Origin: Prorocentrum cordatum
Taxonomy: Eukaryota > Sar > Dinophyceae > Prorocentrales > Prorocentraceae
DNA: 64,000 nt
Assembly: GCA_963575745.1 (NCBI GenBank)
Contig: CAUYUJ010016902.1
Location: forward strand, 42,501 to 106,500
Reading direction: 5' to 3'
A program made the translations under genes and the position numbers. Under the pieces are notes generated by a model. The model ran no database searches and was not told the DNA's origin. It saw only the letters and a program-made list of their open reading frames with translations. Below, one piece after another: positions 11,704 through 22,676 of the stretch; the stretch's first letter is position 1; every line of letters starts with the position of its first letter.

Positions 11704-11710
11704 GGGACAC
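10590..11710. repeat. (ATC)n arrays with GGGACACC spacers
   Basis: More than 1 kb of CAT/ATC trinucleotides punctuated by GGGACACCATC at irregular intervals. Longest pure runs are near 10680-10738, 11270-11320 and 11525-11703. The GGGACACC motif continues as GGGACACCGGC repeats at 11705-11790. Confidence 0.95.
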
Positions 11711-11799
11711 CGACGGGACACCGGCGGGACACCGGCGGGACACCGCGCGCCATCGGCCCCCGAGCGGGACACCGGCGGGACACCGAGGGGCACCGGTTG

Positions 11800-12095
11800 C
11801 CAAAAGGGAGACTTTTGGTCCGGCCTCGCCTCAGCTATAGGAGACTTATTTCTCGCCCGCCCACGCAGCTTCGCCTCGCCCGCACGCACGGCACGCACGA
11901 ACACGAAACCGAAACCGATTTCCCGGTAGGGGGGCTCTCCGCTCCACTTCGATCTCACCCCCTCACCTCCGATATATGGGCCACAAAGGGCAGCGAGGGG
12001 CCACTGAGGGCAGCATCGGGGCCACGAAGAGCAGCGACTGGGCCACAAGGGGAGGGGCCACGAAGGAAAGAGCGCGAGAGAGCATTGGGCACGAA
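11800..12095. repeat. inverted homologue of 9181-9310 plus minisatellite tail
   Basis: 11985-11825 in reverse complement matches 9181-9310. 11978-12090 holds more GGGCCAC-AAGGGCAGCG units. Confidence 0.65.
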
Positions 12096-12149
12096 GGGCA
12101 TGACCCTGACGGGCGGGCCCAGCGGGAGGATGGATCGTGAGTTCTGCAT

Positions 12150-12375
12150 GATTAGCCCGGAAGCTTCCAGCGAGAGAGCGATTCCGAAGTAAATTCGAGA
12201 AAGTCCCCAGCGAACGCGTGATTCCTGGATGGCAACAGCGCGGCGCCTAGGTAAATTGCGAAGAAATCTCAGGCGGGAGCGCGATTTTTGCGCAAATTGC
12301 AAGGAAGGCTCAAGCGGGAACGGGGGACCGTAGCAAATTTCAAGGAAGTGTCAAACGGGAGCCGCGGTTGTTGTA
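12150..12375. repeat. degenerate tandem repeat, about 50 bp period
   Basis: Units share GCAAATT-CAAGGAAG-NTCA-GCGGGA-CG (N, variable), with about four to five copies. Confidence 0.6.
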
Positions 12376-12744
12376 AACTGGGGGCCAGGGGCACAGCTTG
12401 AGGAGGAAGACTTTCCCCTACAAAAAACAAGATGCGAGCGCCGGGAGGGGTACTTCAATAGAAAAAACATATGTACTGGACGGGGGATCAACAATCGCTA
12501 TTCTTCACTAGTGAGAGTTCAACAACAAAACACAACATGCACCTCGCGGCTAAGTCTGGATCATGCGCGGCCATCCCGCGATCACCGTCAAGTGGTTTTT
12601 TTTACAAGGACGGCGAGGGTGGTGGCGCGTGGCCGGCTGTGCGCAGGCCCGCCAGACACAATGATGGGCATCGGTTTTCGACAAGGATGGCGGGGGCACA
12701 CATGTTTTCCGATGTGTGCTGTCACATGTGCAGGCGCACCTGAC

Positions 12745-12950
12745 GCACTCTGCACGTGCCCCGAACGCGGGGCACCTGGCGCGGCCGGAGTGTGCGGCAC
12801 ACCTGGAACACTCGGAGCACGTGGCGCATCTGGCGCACCAGGCGTGCCTGGCACGCTCGGGCTCCAGGTGTGCCTGGCGCGCGCGGCGCACCTCGCCCAA
12901 GCGTCGCGCACCTCGCCCAAGCGTCGCGCACCTGGAGTCGGCTTTGGTTA
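12745..12950. repeat. GC-rich short-motif tandem
   Basis: Imperfect 9-12 bp motifs (CTGGCGCACC, GCGCACCTCGCCCAAGCGTC) fill this stretch. It is open in most frames, hence the Ala/Arg shadow ORFs. Confidence 0.7.
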
Positions 12951-13244
12951 CCAGTAGCTGTCCATCCAACGACGACCGCTGAACATGCTCAGGCTCGGGT
13001 GTTACTTATGTGTAGGGAGGGCGGGTGGGAGTAAAGTAGACGGCTTGCGGGCGGGCGGGTAGCTTGCCACCTCCCCCTACCCCGTCCCCTGGAAGTGGAC
13101 GGGGCCGGTCGCGAGCGGTCAAGGCGCCCAAAACGGCCTCGGCGACGAAGCCAACATCATCGGTGTTACTAGGGTTTGGGCCCAATTTGGGCCTGTTGGG
13201 GGGGGCGCTACTTGAAGCCCCCCTCTTGTTCGATCGATCTCCTC

Positions 13245-13495
13245 CAAGATGGCCCCAAAAAGCGCCCAGGAGGCCCCAAGAGGTCCCAACATGGCCCCAA
13301 GATGGCCCCAGGAGGCCCCCAAGAGGCCCCCAGGAGGACCCCAAGAGGACCCCAAGCGGCCCCAAGAGGCCCCCCCGAGGCACCCAAGACGCCGAATAGC
13401 CCCCCAGGACCGCCAAGACACCCCCAAAACTTCCCAAGAGGCCACCAAGAAGCTCCCAAGAGATACCCCAAGAGGCTTCGAGAGGAATCCAAGAG
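13245..13495. repeat. CCCCAAGAGGCC minisatellite, locus 1
   Basis: Repeats of CCCCAAGAGG, CCAAGATGG and CCCAGGAGG. The same family appears at 24640-24730, 37550-37945, 62580-62710 and 62840-63060. Confidence 0.85.
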
Positions 13496-13564
13496 ACCTC
13501 TGGCCCTTTTACTCTCCATCATCCTCCTGTTCCTCCTTCCTCCTCTTACTCATTATCTCCCCGT

Positions 13565-13600
13565 CCTCCTCCTCCTCCTCCTCATCATCATCACCATCAC

Positions 13601-13637
<37 letters not shown>

Positions 13638-13661
13638 GTCATCATCATCATCATAATCGTC

Positions 13662-13725
<64 letters not shown>

Positions 13726-13735
13726 GCATCATCCT
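13565..13735. repeat. (TCC)n then (ATC)n microsatellite
   Basis: A short TCC run is followed by nearly pure CAT repeats. Confidence 0.95.
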
Positions 13736-13739
13736 ATTC

Positions 13740-14455
13740 ATCCTCCTTCTCCCAACACCCTCATCCGTCCATCCATCCTCCTCCTCCCTCCTTCGCACAG
13801 TTCGGCCGTCCCCCTCTTTGCTCCCGCACTTCCCTGATCACCTCAATTGGCCTGAACATCGTTTCTGGATGGGCTGGTGGGGATATGTTTTTTGATTCGC
13901 GGCCCGCAAGGAGAAGTCCAGAGGGCGGTATGAAAGGGCTGGGGCACAGCGACAGATAATTGGCGCGAGACCGCGCAGAGTGCACCTGCACACAAATTAG
14001 AAAGAGAGGCGGCCACAATTGGGCAACCAACGAGCACAGGCCAACCCGCAGGTGGGGCCGAACCGCAGCCCTGCCGAAGGCACGCAGACCCAGGCAAAAA
14101 CCGCTGAGCGTGTGCCAGCAGAAGAGGGCAACCACAACTAGGCAGGTGGAAACCAGGCCAGACCCGCAGGTGGAGTACCGACCGGCGACCGGAAAGGGGG
14201 GAGGCAGGGAAGCGCGAGCGAAGAAAAAACGCAACCGTGAAGGAAGCGTGGCGGATCCACTCACGTGGCGTGAACGTCAGCGCGGACTTAGGCCACTCAC
14301 CAAGCCACCGATGGGGGTCAGGCCAGTGGGCATACGTCACGAACTGACAGGTGACGCAAAAGGTAGGGCCTTCAGCCAGTGCCTCTGCATCACGGCCCGC
14401 ACTCACGAGCAAAGCCTGGGTGCTGGTGGGGATACGCGAAACGTCTAGAATTTCT
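13740..14455. other. no recognisable feature
   Basis: Non-repetitive GC-rich sequence, open in several frames. No frame reads as a plausible protein. Confidence 0.4.
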
Positions 14456-14620
14456 TTAAACAGATGTGCGCGGCGCTAAAGCGAGAGCCACATATTGAAA
14501 ACCAGCCCCGCCCTCCATCTGTGAAACTCTTGCCAAGGTTTAAGCTTCACGGTCACAAGTGGTGAGGAAGTCTCAGGCGAAACGCCCGGCCCGCCCTACA
14601 AGCTGGCCCCGGGGTGCGAT
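14455..14620 (+). repeat. dispersed tandem family, fragment
   Basis: One core unit (TGTGCGCGGCGCTAAAGCGA...) followed by TGGTGAGGAAGTCTCAGGCG and AAACGCCCGGCCCGCCCTAC, which is the end that also closes the copies at 3.04 and 21.2 kb. Confidence 0.75.
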
Positions 14621-14734
14621 TATCAGGAAAAGGAATGGAGGAGGAGGAGTCGAGCGTGCGGAAGGGAAGGCTCCAGGCCCCCGACGGCCGCGCCCCGCGC
14701 GGCGCCAGCAGCCCCCGCGCACGCGCTTACCTGC

Positions 14735-17313
14735 TCACAGGCAGCGCGCCATGAGGAGGATGCCAAACATCTCCTCGGACGTGAACTGGAAGCTGATCGT
14801 GATCAGCGGCGGCTCCACGGAGCCGAAGTGGATGATGTACGTCGGCATCTCCCTCACGATGCCGATCAAGTGCAGGTGGATGTCCGCGTCCAGGCGCCGC
14901 CCCCTCGCGTCGACGGCGATGGTGGTGACGCATCACGGGCGGCGGCTTCTTCATGGTCTTCGTGGCCCGCAATGCCGCCCGCGCGGCCGACAGGGTGGCC
15001 TCCGCCGAGACGTGGGCCTCCTGCCTGAGCGCATGGTACGTGAGGCAGGCAACCGCGATGGACTCGGCGCTCTCGTTGCTCCGGTCGGTGAGTCCGAGCT
15101 TCGCGAACTCGGTGGAGAGGGGGGGCGCGCCACATGCACGTCCCACAACCTGCGCCAGCGGCGCGCAGACTAGGCAGTGGCGCATCTTGTCTTGGCCATT
15201 GGCGCAGCCGAAGATGCACAGGCGCCTACCGCACGGGTAGGCGATGCGGTAGGATGTGAGCCAAGAAAAGGATAGTGTCCTCATCCACGCCGTCGCCCAC
15301 GATGGGGGCAGTCTCTTCATGGCGGCCTGGATGTCGTTCATGATGGAGGGGTTGTGAAGGAAGAACTCGCCAGCGTGCGGGAGCTCCTTCACGACGCGGC
15401 CCTGCAGGAAGGGCCCGATGCAGTCGGGCCCGCGGGTGGCCAAGGCCGAGGCGAAGGCGTGCTTCTGAGCGAGGCCAGGCTGCCCGTTGGCGACAGCCGC
15501 CCGCGAGGCCTCGACCGCTGGCGCCACGAGCTGGCGAGGGAAGTACCCGTGGTCGGAGGTGGCTGACACGACCTGGCGCATCGTCTCCACCAAGGCCTGC
15601 GTCTTCCACCACGGCGGTGACAGATGGAGGACACCCCGCGCGGCGCCCTCGAGGGTCTGCTGGATGCCGTAGGAATTCAAGCCTTCGCGCAGCCTCTCGT
15701 GGATCTCGGTGAACTTCTTGAATGTCGATGTCGCCGCGCGGACGATCGTCACAATCGTGCTGAGCTGGAGCGACCTCGGTGCGGGAACTCCCCAGTTCTT
15801 CAGAAAGGGCCAGTCCTTCAGCCTGAAGGCGCCGCTCGGGAAGCGCAGGACGGAGGCGTTGATCCAACTCTCGCGTTTGAAGTGCTCGTGCGGGAGCAAG
15901 GCGCACTGGGCAAGGTAGCCAAGGACGGGGAGGGCGCGCCCGTTATACAGGGAGACGGCCCCGACGGCTGGCGCGTCGCTCGCGCTGTGCGCCATGGCTC
16001 GGGAGCGGTACTTGTTGAAGGCCTTCGCGTGGATGAGCTGGTCCGTGGCGCCAGGGCCCAGCAAGAGGCCGAGGTAGGTGAGGCGGTCGCATACGTTGAA
16101 GTCCTTGAACTTCGGGACAATGGCAAGCAGCGCGTTCTTGAGCTTGAGGATGAGATCAGCGTTGACCTGGCCTGCCAAGGGGATGCTGTGGCACTTCGGC
16201 GCCTTCAACTCCAGACCAGCCAGGATCCCCATGCAGAGCATGACGTCTGCGAGGTAGACGAGGTAGGCAACGGCCCGAAGGACGAGTCCAAGGTCATCAG
16301 CGCATGCCCGACAAAGACCACGGCCTTGGGCTTCGAGGACGGTCTCGAGGTTGAGGAGGAAGCATGCAGTGCCCAGCGCGTACAGCGTGCCGCTCCATCC
16401 GCATCCCTGGATGATGCCCGACCTGATGTAGAAAGCGGGACGTACTGGCCAGCGCACGGGGCCATCGCGAGGATGTTGTTGCACATGGAGTCGAAGAACA
16501 TGAGGACCGCTTCAGGAGCGCCCATGGCTTTGAGCGCCAGACGGATGTCCAGCGACACCAGCACGGGCAGCATGTTCTGGGCGTCTGGGCCGGCCGAGGC
16601 AATGCGGCTCTCGGCGTCGAACTCGAGGATGTTGTAGCCGAAAATGCGCCGGTGGATGAACCCGCGCTGTGAGGCTGGGACTACATCAACTGCCACCGTT
16701 GCCGTCGCAGCATTCATCGCGCTGCTGATGATCTTGAAGGACGTGTTGCGCAATCCCAGGACACGGACTTTGGACGGGTCTCGATGGCAGCCGTTGTGTT
16801 CCGAGTCCTCTGGTTCGTCACCTTTGGGCAGGAAGGCTTGGACGGTCGCGTTCACTTCGTCGGGGAGGATCCCGCCGTTGAGCATGTAGCACATGACATC
16901 CCAGAGGACCTCGGTGCACTTCTCGTGCGCGGACCAGGCTAGGTATGTTCTGGATGGCGGCGTTGCTGAGGTCGTAATTGTGGACATTGTAGAAGATCAT
17001 CACTTGGTCGCCAGCACGGAAGACAGAGCGTAGGACACGGCCAGGGAAGATGGGGTCGCTCACGGCGTTCATCCCAGCTGGGAACACAGTGGCTACCCCG
17101 CCACTGATAGTGCCATGATATCCAGGAGCGAAGGAGGAGTGCATGTCAAGGGTGCTGTCGATCTTCCGCATGAAGGCGAGGAGCTGGCCGTGGTTCTGGT
17201 GAACCTCCTGGATGCCCAAGACCATCTTGCGCAGCGGCATGGACTTGAGGTACGGGGACTTCTCCACGACACGTCTGCCCTGGTAACCCAAGAGAGCGCG
17301 GGCGTTCCGTAGC
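14735..17313 (-). pseudogene. non-LTR retrotransposon copy with deleted endonuclease, reverse transcriptase
   Basis: Minus-strand remnant. About 17290-16968 reads as the first part of an APE-type endonuclease (LGIQEVHQNHG with the catalytic Glu; later FYNVHNYDLS). It joins directly to reverse transcriptase at about 16960, so the rest of the endonuclease and the region before the RT fingers are deleted. RT continues at 16987-16205 (VQAFLPKGDE, VRVLGLRNTSFKIISSAMNA, LVSLDIRLALKAMG). After a -1 frame change near 16480 it goes on at 16484-14930, with motif B-like QGCGWSGTLYALG, active-site CADDLGLVL, thumb RLTYLGLLLGPG and a C-terminal CCHC-type finger (CIFGCANG...HCLVC). From 14929 to 14735 another frame gives a smooth ending (IVREMPTYIIHFGSVEPP, then FTSEEMFGILLMARCL and TGA), perhaps the original C-terminus after one more shift, or an exon. 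No RNase H is seen. The copy is dead. Confidence 0.75.
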
Positions 17314-17545
17314 CCAAGAGAGCGCGGGCGTTCCGAATGGAGGAGGAGGAGGAGGAGGAGGAGGAGGACGAGGAGGACGAGGAGGAAGAGGAGGAGGAGC
17401 AGGGAGAGGAGGAGGAAGAGGAAAACGAGGGGAGGAGGGGAGGAGGAGGGGAGGAGGGACGGAGGACGGGGAGGAGGGGAGGACGGGGGGGTGGGAGGAC
17501 AGGAGGGGGGGAGGAGGAGAGGACGGGGGGGGGGGCAGGCGAGGC
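17286..17545. repeat. 24-bp duplication and (GGA)n tract
   Basis: CCCAAGAGAGCGCGGGCGTTCCG occurs twice in tandem (about 17287-17334). It is followed by GGA/GGGGAGGA repeats to about 17545. Confidence 0.85.
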
Positions 17546-18054
17546 CAAGGGGGTCACCACCAGGGGGGTCGGCACCTCCTCGAAGAAACGGGCCACCCCA
17601 GAGACCCCCCAGGAACGCCCCAGACGCCCGATGACGCCCAGACACATCCGCAACCTCATCGATCCTCGGTCCTCCATCCTCCTCGACCCTCGATTTCCAG
17701 GAGGAGGCGGTGGCCCTCCCACTGGTGGCCCCCGATCGGCACTGCCCGAGTACTGGAGGCTTTCCGGAGCCATTGGATTGGAGATATGTAGGCTCCGACG
17801 CAGTCTGGCATCATCCAATACAGCAGAAGAGACCGACGCGGAAACGGAGGGGGAAGAGGAGGAGAAGGATAATAATAAGGTCGAGGAGGACAAGGGTAAA
17901 CCCAAGCCGCCTCAACAGTGTTGCAATAAACCCTCCCTCCAACGTTCCTCTCCATACGCCCCTACAAAAATACATGTCTTCGTTGCGTGAAGCGCTCCTC
18001 TAAATTATCTTCGCGGAAGAGCCCAATCATATACAGTTGTGAGTACCGCGTTGA

Positions 18055-18395
18055 AGGTACCGTTTCCGGTCGGGCTCCCTATAAGGCCACGACCGTCGTG
18101 AGGGGCTGCCGAAATGCGCGGGGGGACGCATGCGGACCCTGCCACAGGGCCTTCGGTGGAGCGCCCTACAGGGCCACGATCCTCGTGATGGGCGTGCCGA
18201 AACCAGAGGGGGGACGCATGCGGATCCTGCCACTGGGGCCTTCGGTGGAGCTCCCTATGAGGCCACGATCCTCGTGAGGGGTGTGCCGAAATGGGCGGGG
18301 GACGCATGCGGACCCTTCCGCTGGGACCGTCGATCCTCGTGGTGGGTGAATTGAGATCGGCGGGGGGGGCGCATGTGGACCCTGCCGCTAGGGTG
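18055..18395. repeat. tandem repeat, about 4 units of 85-90 bp
   Basis: Each unit runs CTTCGGTGGAGCNCCCTA-NAGGCCACGATCCTCGTGAG, GGGTGTGCCGAAATG, GGGGACGCATGCGGACCCTGCCACTGGG (N, variable). Single units recur at 20551-20595 and 61083-61175, and a partial inverted match is at 24570-24602. Confidence 0.85.
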
Positions 18396-18667
18396 TTTTT
18401 TTTAGCTGTGATCAAGGGCCGCGCGGCACGAGCTCAGGTTCAAGGCTGCACGCAGCGGCCCCTGGGAGATGATTCGACCACCTCGGCGCGGCAACTCCAC
18501 TTGAGCGACCGCGGGCCTGCAAAACAGGCAGCGGCCCGACTCCACCGAGGAAGGGAGAAAATACAGCCAGAGCACGGCCCTGCTCCCAGCCCTAGCTGGA
18601 GCCCATCGCGCTGGCTGATCGGGCTCTCACGCCTCCGCAGGGAGGGGAAAGCGAAACGAACTCCTGA

Positions 18668-18866
18668 GCAGGTGTGCGGCGTCACCTGGGACTGCGCAGC
18701 CCGCGCCATCCTCCAGGCCGTGCCACCCTCAAGCCGAGGGTAAACCACCGAAGCCATTCCCTGGGAGCGGAGGTGTGCGGCGTCACCTGTGACAACACTG
18801 CTCGCGCTATCAACCAGGCCGTGCCACCCTCAAGCCGAGGGTAGACCACCGAAGCCACTCCCTCGA
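18668..18866. repeat. tandem duplication of about 103 bp
   Basis: Two copies of GTGTGCGGCGTCACCTG...CAGGCCGTGCCACCCTCAAG...ACCACCGAAGCCA, starting near 18671 and 18774. They lie just past the 3' end of the retrogene. Confidence 0.85.
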
Positions 18867-18942
18867 AAACACGTGCGCGAGATAATGAACAGAAACAGAT
18901 CGTGAGAAGAGAAACTATAAGACGGTGCAAACGGAACACACC

Positions 18943-20454
18943 TCACTGCGTGTACAAAAAGGCCCCCGTCGGGCGAAGAGCATAAAGCTTTCGGCGCAGA
19001 TTCCTGAGCGTAGCCTTGCTCGACTGGGAGAAGGGGGCACTGTCGACGCCGAGGACGAATGCCACTTCGCCCAGCAGCTGGGCGTGAGAGAGAATGTCAA
19101 CATCTGGATGAGCATCGACGCCGCCGCGGACACGCTGCTGCAGCACGCGCAACCGCGTGGCCCCTCTTAGAGCGGCCTCCACCGCACTGAAGGGGACTCC
19201 TCCAGCCAGTGGGATTTCAGGGCCGCCGTCGTCCAGCATCGTGGTCTCCTCCGCGTCGACGTGGGCGTCGCTGCCCAAGGAGTCCCGGTGCCCGAGCTCC
19301 CTCTTGCCATCCTTTGGCCCTACGGCACCCCCGTTGAAGAGCGCAGCAGGATGGGCCAGAAGGTACTCGTCCACGAGGCTCGCACACGCATGCATGGGCA
19401 GGGTGGCCGCGCAGGCGGCGCCGCAGACCCCAGCGCCCAACCGGTCTCCATCATCAGCCACCTCGGCGCCGGAGAGCCCGCCAAGGCCGTCGCCGACGTC
19501 GCCGACGACCCCCGAGGGAAAGTTGAAGCCCAGCGTGTCGTCAGGGTGGGAATACACGCCAGCAGGAGGCGCGAGAAGGTGAGCATCGCCATCGTCGCCG
19601 CCCCCGCCGCCCCACTTCCACCAACGCGCGCCTGACGCCAGAAGATCGGGCCTCGGCCCGGGAGCGCGGCGGACGCGCTCGGACAACGCAAAGGCGGTAC
19701 CAGGCTGCAGGCTGCGCCCACGGCAGCCGGCCAGGGCCCAGCGCAGCGGCACCGCATCGGCCGCGGCGCGCGCGGAGGGCATACGGCGAGCGGGCGCCGC
19801 CGTCGCCGACGGCGGCCTGCGCACGCAGCGTCTGGGCCCTCCAGGTTGCAGAGCAGCGCCTGCGGGGCGGGGAGGAGGAAGAGGAGCGCCATCGCTAGCG
19901 CCAGCACCATGAGGTAGCCGACCTCCACCACGGCCCCGCCTCACTGACGAACGAAGGCGGCGCCCAGAACCGCGCTGCATGGCGTTGAGCTCCGCCATGC
20001 CCACCTTCTCGATCACCGCCACGGCACGATCGAAAACGTGAGCCGCCGCGTTGCACCTCTGCTTGCCCAGCATCGGCAAACACGGGAAAGCCACGCTCCC
20101 CTGCTCCGCGGCCAGGCCCGCTGCGAGAAGCGGCGTTTCGAGGGCGAGCCGACCGACCAGCTCCTCGGCCAGCACGTTGTCCGCGTCCCCAGCCGCGCCA
20201 GCGCCCGCCAGGGCCACAACCTGCTGGACCGCCGCCTCGTGCACCTCCCGCGTGCTCGCGAGCTCCGCCTCGAGGTCCGCGACCCTGGACTCGAGCTCCA
20301 GCACGCGCACGAGGGCGGCAGACAGCTTCCCCTGGGCGGCGCCGCGCGCCGCCGCCTGGCGAGCACGGCGCGAGGGCCAGAGAGAAGCGGCAGCACCTGC
20401 CAGCCGTGGCTGCTCGGCCGCCACATGGGCAGCTTGTCAGTCGCCCGCAGCCAT
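18943..20454 (-). pseudogene. processed retrogene of a spliced-leader mRNA, protein unknown
   Basis: The minus-strand ATG at 20454 (context GGGACATGGCTG) lies 66 nt after a spliced-leader relic. Its frame reads MAAGD and then TGA (20437-20439), after which the same frame stays open to the stop at 18943. Protein-like parts are an N-terminal coiled-coil-like segment (VADLEAELASTREVHEAAVQ), a hydrophilic stretch ending FDRAVAVIEKVGMAEL, and a C-terminal part (ACASLVDEYLLAHPAALFNG; VRGGVDAHPDVDILSHAQLL). Around 19930-19830 a different frame gives a good membrane helix (LMVLALAMALLFLLP), so the middle probably carries two compensating frameshifts. No intron signal is needed across 1.5 kb, as expected for a cDNA copy. 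No poly(A) remnant is seen. The original product may have been a coiled-coil, single-pass membrane protein; I cannot name it. Confidence 0.6.
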
Positions 20455-20520
20455 GTCCCAAGCGCGCGCGACTCTGCGGCCTTCCGCGGGGCCCAAAACG
20501 AGAGCGAGCAAAGGGGGCGG

Positions 20521-20542
20521 CTTGAGCCAAAATGGCTACGGA
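20521..20542 (-). other. relic dinoflagellate spliced leader
   Basis: The reverse complement is T followed by CCGTAGCCATTTTGGCTCA and AG. This agrees with the known dinoflagellate 22-nt spliced leader at every position, with T at the variable first base. It is not followed by a GT donor, so it is not an SL RNA gene. It marks the 5' end of a reverse-transcribed trans-spliced mRNA whose reading frame begins 66 nt downstream. Immediately upstream (20551-20595) is a unit of the CTTCGGTGGAGC repeat family. Confidence 0.9.
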
Positions 20543-20659
20543 GCCGCTAGGGTCTTCGGTGGAGCTCCCTATGGGGCCACGAAGCGTGTGAGATATGACA
20601 TAGTGGACATGCAGAGAGCAAAGGCAGACATGGGAAGAGGGAGGAGGGTGAAGAGGAGT

Positions 20660-21230
20660 GAGGAGTAAACGCTGGGCGCTGTCTCTTCACAACGAAGACC
20701 CAACACCACTGGATGGCAGGGAAATGCAGCCGTCCGAGAACCCTCCAAAAAACCTAAACAGAATCCTGAGACGCCAACGCAGCAAGACAACCGAATGCTG
20801 CGTCCTGACAGTTCTGACGATCCTAAATTGTGCCAGCACACCATGTCCTGGGACTTCAGCCCTAAAGATCATTCGAACTGTTGTAAGCTCTTGCAGCGCA
20901 TGCGCGCGGCGGCAAGGCGAGACAGAAATGTTGAAACGGAACCGCAATCAATCCTTGAATATGCTGCAAGCTGTTGAGACGATTGCACGCGGCGCAAAAG
21001 CGATAGACACAGTTTGAAAAGCACTCGTCCCTCATCCTTGAAGTTGCTGCAGCGTTGAGCACTGATTTGCGCAGCGCTAAGGCGAGAGCGATATTTCGAA
21101 AACCACCCGCCCTTCTTCTTCATTGAAACTGTTGCGAACTTCCAACTGCAAGATCATACATGGTGAGGAAGTCTCTGGCGAAACGCCCGGCCCGCCCTAC
21201 CAACACGTTTGAGGGTGCGGCACGGAGGAG
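20660..21230 (+). repeat. dispersed tandem family, copy with leader
   Basis: It starts with GGCGCTGTCTCTTCACAACG-AGACCCA (also at 61635-61670), passes through about three units with GCGCGGC-G-AAGGCGAGA, and ends with TGGTGAGGAAGTCTC-GGCG and AAACGCCCGGCCCGCCCTAC. Confidence 0.7.
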
Positions 21231-21371
21231 TTGTTCATGAGAAAAAGGGATAGAGGAGGAGACGATGACCAGGATTACAAGCACAGGCGCCGCTCCGCGC
21301 TGCGCCCATGGCCAAACTGCCGAGAACGTGGCAGACTTACGTAGCGAACCGGGTGAGATAAGTAGAAAGGA

Positions 21372-21465
21372 GGAGGTAGGAGTAGGAGGAGGAGGAGGAG
21401 GAGGAGGAGGAGGAGGTGGTAGGAGATGGAGGAGGAGGAGGCGGAGGAGCAGCAGCAGCAGGAAG
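21372..21465. repeat. (GGA)n tract
   Basis: GGA repeats with AGC interruptions. Confidence 0.9.
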
Positions 21466-21715
21466 AGAGCAGGGCAGAGGAGAAGGAGGAGACGACGAAG
21501 GGGCGACGATTCCCAAACGACCCCCCTGCACTGCATTGGACTAGGGGCTCTTGGACGTATTCGGGCAGCCCTGGAGGCCAGGAACGGGCGGTAACGCCGG
21601 TCCCCAGACGCCCTCCCTGTGGCTGTGCTATCAGAAACCACGTGTGAACATCGTTCAACTGATCCCTATCCCCTCTGTCGTGGCCTGCGTCCCAATGGCC
21701 GATGCACAACTGGGT

Positions 21716-21800
21716 GGGGATACAGGGTGTTCCTTTCGGGCTTCGAGGGGTATAACCCCATCCCCACCTGGCGGTGTACTAATGGTGGGGCTGAGAGACG
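21716..21800. repeat. short dispersed repeat, copy 1
   Basis: The stretch GTTCCTTTCGGGCTTCGAGG-GGTATAACCCC followed by CTAATGGTGGGG matches 28030-28105 (GTTCCCTTCGGGTTTCGAGG-GGTGCATCCCC...GGTAATTTAATAAAGG). Confidence 0.55.
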
Positions 21801-21809
21801 ATGGCCCGT

Positions 21810-22010
21810 GATTCAAATCGGATCGAATTCAAATGTGCGTCGGATCGGGCTGCATCGGCACGGAATCGAAATCTAATCGGAACGGCTGCGCCAGGATGCA
21901 CAACAGCGTCATGCAAGCATAGTGCCTCGCCGGATCGCTGGGACATCGAAATCAAATCGGATCGAATTGGCCGAAACTGGTATCAAATCGGATCGATCGG
22001 ATCGAACTGT
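21810..22010. repeat. GATCGGATCGG-rich dispersed repeat, copy 2
   Basis: Collinear with 4525-4735: GATCGG clusters, then CTGCGCCAGGATGCACAACA and CGTCATGCAAGCAT, then more CGGATCG clusters. Confidence 0.7.
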
Positions 22011-22212
22011 GCCCTGGATAAGAACGATGATGGGTTTAAAAATACTGAGCGCGGTCCGTGCGTGGCTCGGCCTACGGTCAGGCACTGCTGCTCAGCGTCC
22101 CGCGCGGCAGCTCCTGCGACACGTCGTGCCCTGCGGGCTGACCGGCGCACCGCTTTGCCTCGCGGGGCGGGAGGCTGGGAAAAGCCGGGAACGTCGATGC
22201 TTGGGGGCGGAG

Positions 22213-22290
22213 GAGGAGGAGGAGGAGGAGGAGGAGGAGGAGGAGGAGGAGGAGGAGGAGGAGGAGGAGGAGGAGGAGGAGGGGGGGGCT
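22213..22290. repeat. (GGA)n tract
   Basis: Pure GGA repeats ending in a short G run. The frames read poly-Gly, poly-Glu or poly-Arg. Confidence 0.95.
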
Positions 22291-22431
22291 GGGGCGTGCT
22301 CGGCGCGCCACGCCGAAGCATGGTGGGCCCAAGCCACCAGCTCGGCACCCTCCTGCTTCCTCGGCAGCGTCGGCGATCGCGGGTCGGCGGGGCGCGCTGC
22401 GCGCGGAGCGCGCGGGGACGCATGGAACAGA

Positions 22432-22676
22432 ACCAGGTCGGGCATGCCCCCCCTGCAGGCGGATACTGGAGGGAAACTGAAACACGGTCAGCAACATGTT
22501 CAAACGGAATCAACAGTAGTGGAAGACATGTGTTTCTATTCATGTCTATTCTTGAACATGTTTGAAAGTCCAGTCTGTTCTATTGTTTGAATTCTTGCCT
22601 AGTGGAAAATCAACATGCTCAACCATTTTCTGCCCATTCTTGAACATTCCTCCTGTAGAGGGACAGGCTGGACACA
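22432..22676. mobile_element. small inverted-repeat DNA transposon, third family copy
   Basis: The left end GGTCGGGCATGCCCCCCCTG-CAGG matches the left end of the 24.3 kb element (GTCGGGCATGTCCTCCTACAGG). The right end CCTGTAGAGGGACAGG matches its right end. The element is flanked by GGAACAGA on both sides (22424-22431 and 22677-22684), a perfect 8-bp target duplication. The outer TIR bases align only with gaps. Non-coding. Confidence 0.65.

Noticed and set aside
10590-11710. ATC-rich region considered as a CRISPR-like array
   Set aside because: The GGGACACC spacers are irregular, and the units are trinucleotide repeats rather than spaced direct repeats.
12511-12957. Collagen-like Gly-Ala-Pro frame
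   Set aside because: It arises from GC-rich 9-12 bp repeats, and all frames around it are open with similar bias.
15624-16637. 337-codon plus-strand frame
   Set aside because: It is antisense to recognisable reverse transcriptase motifs.
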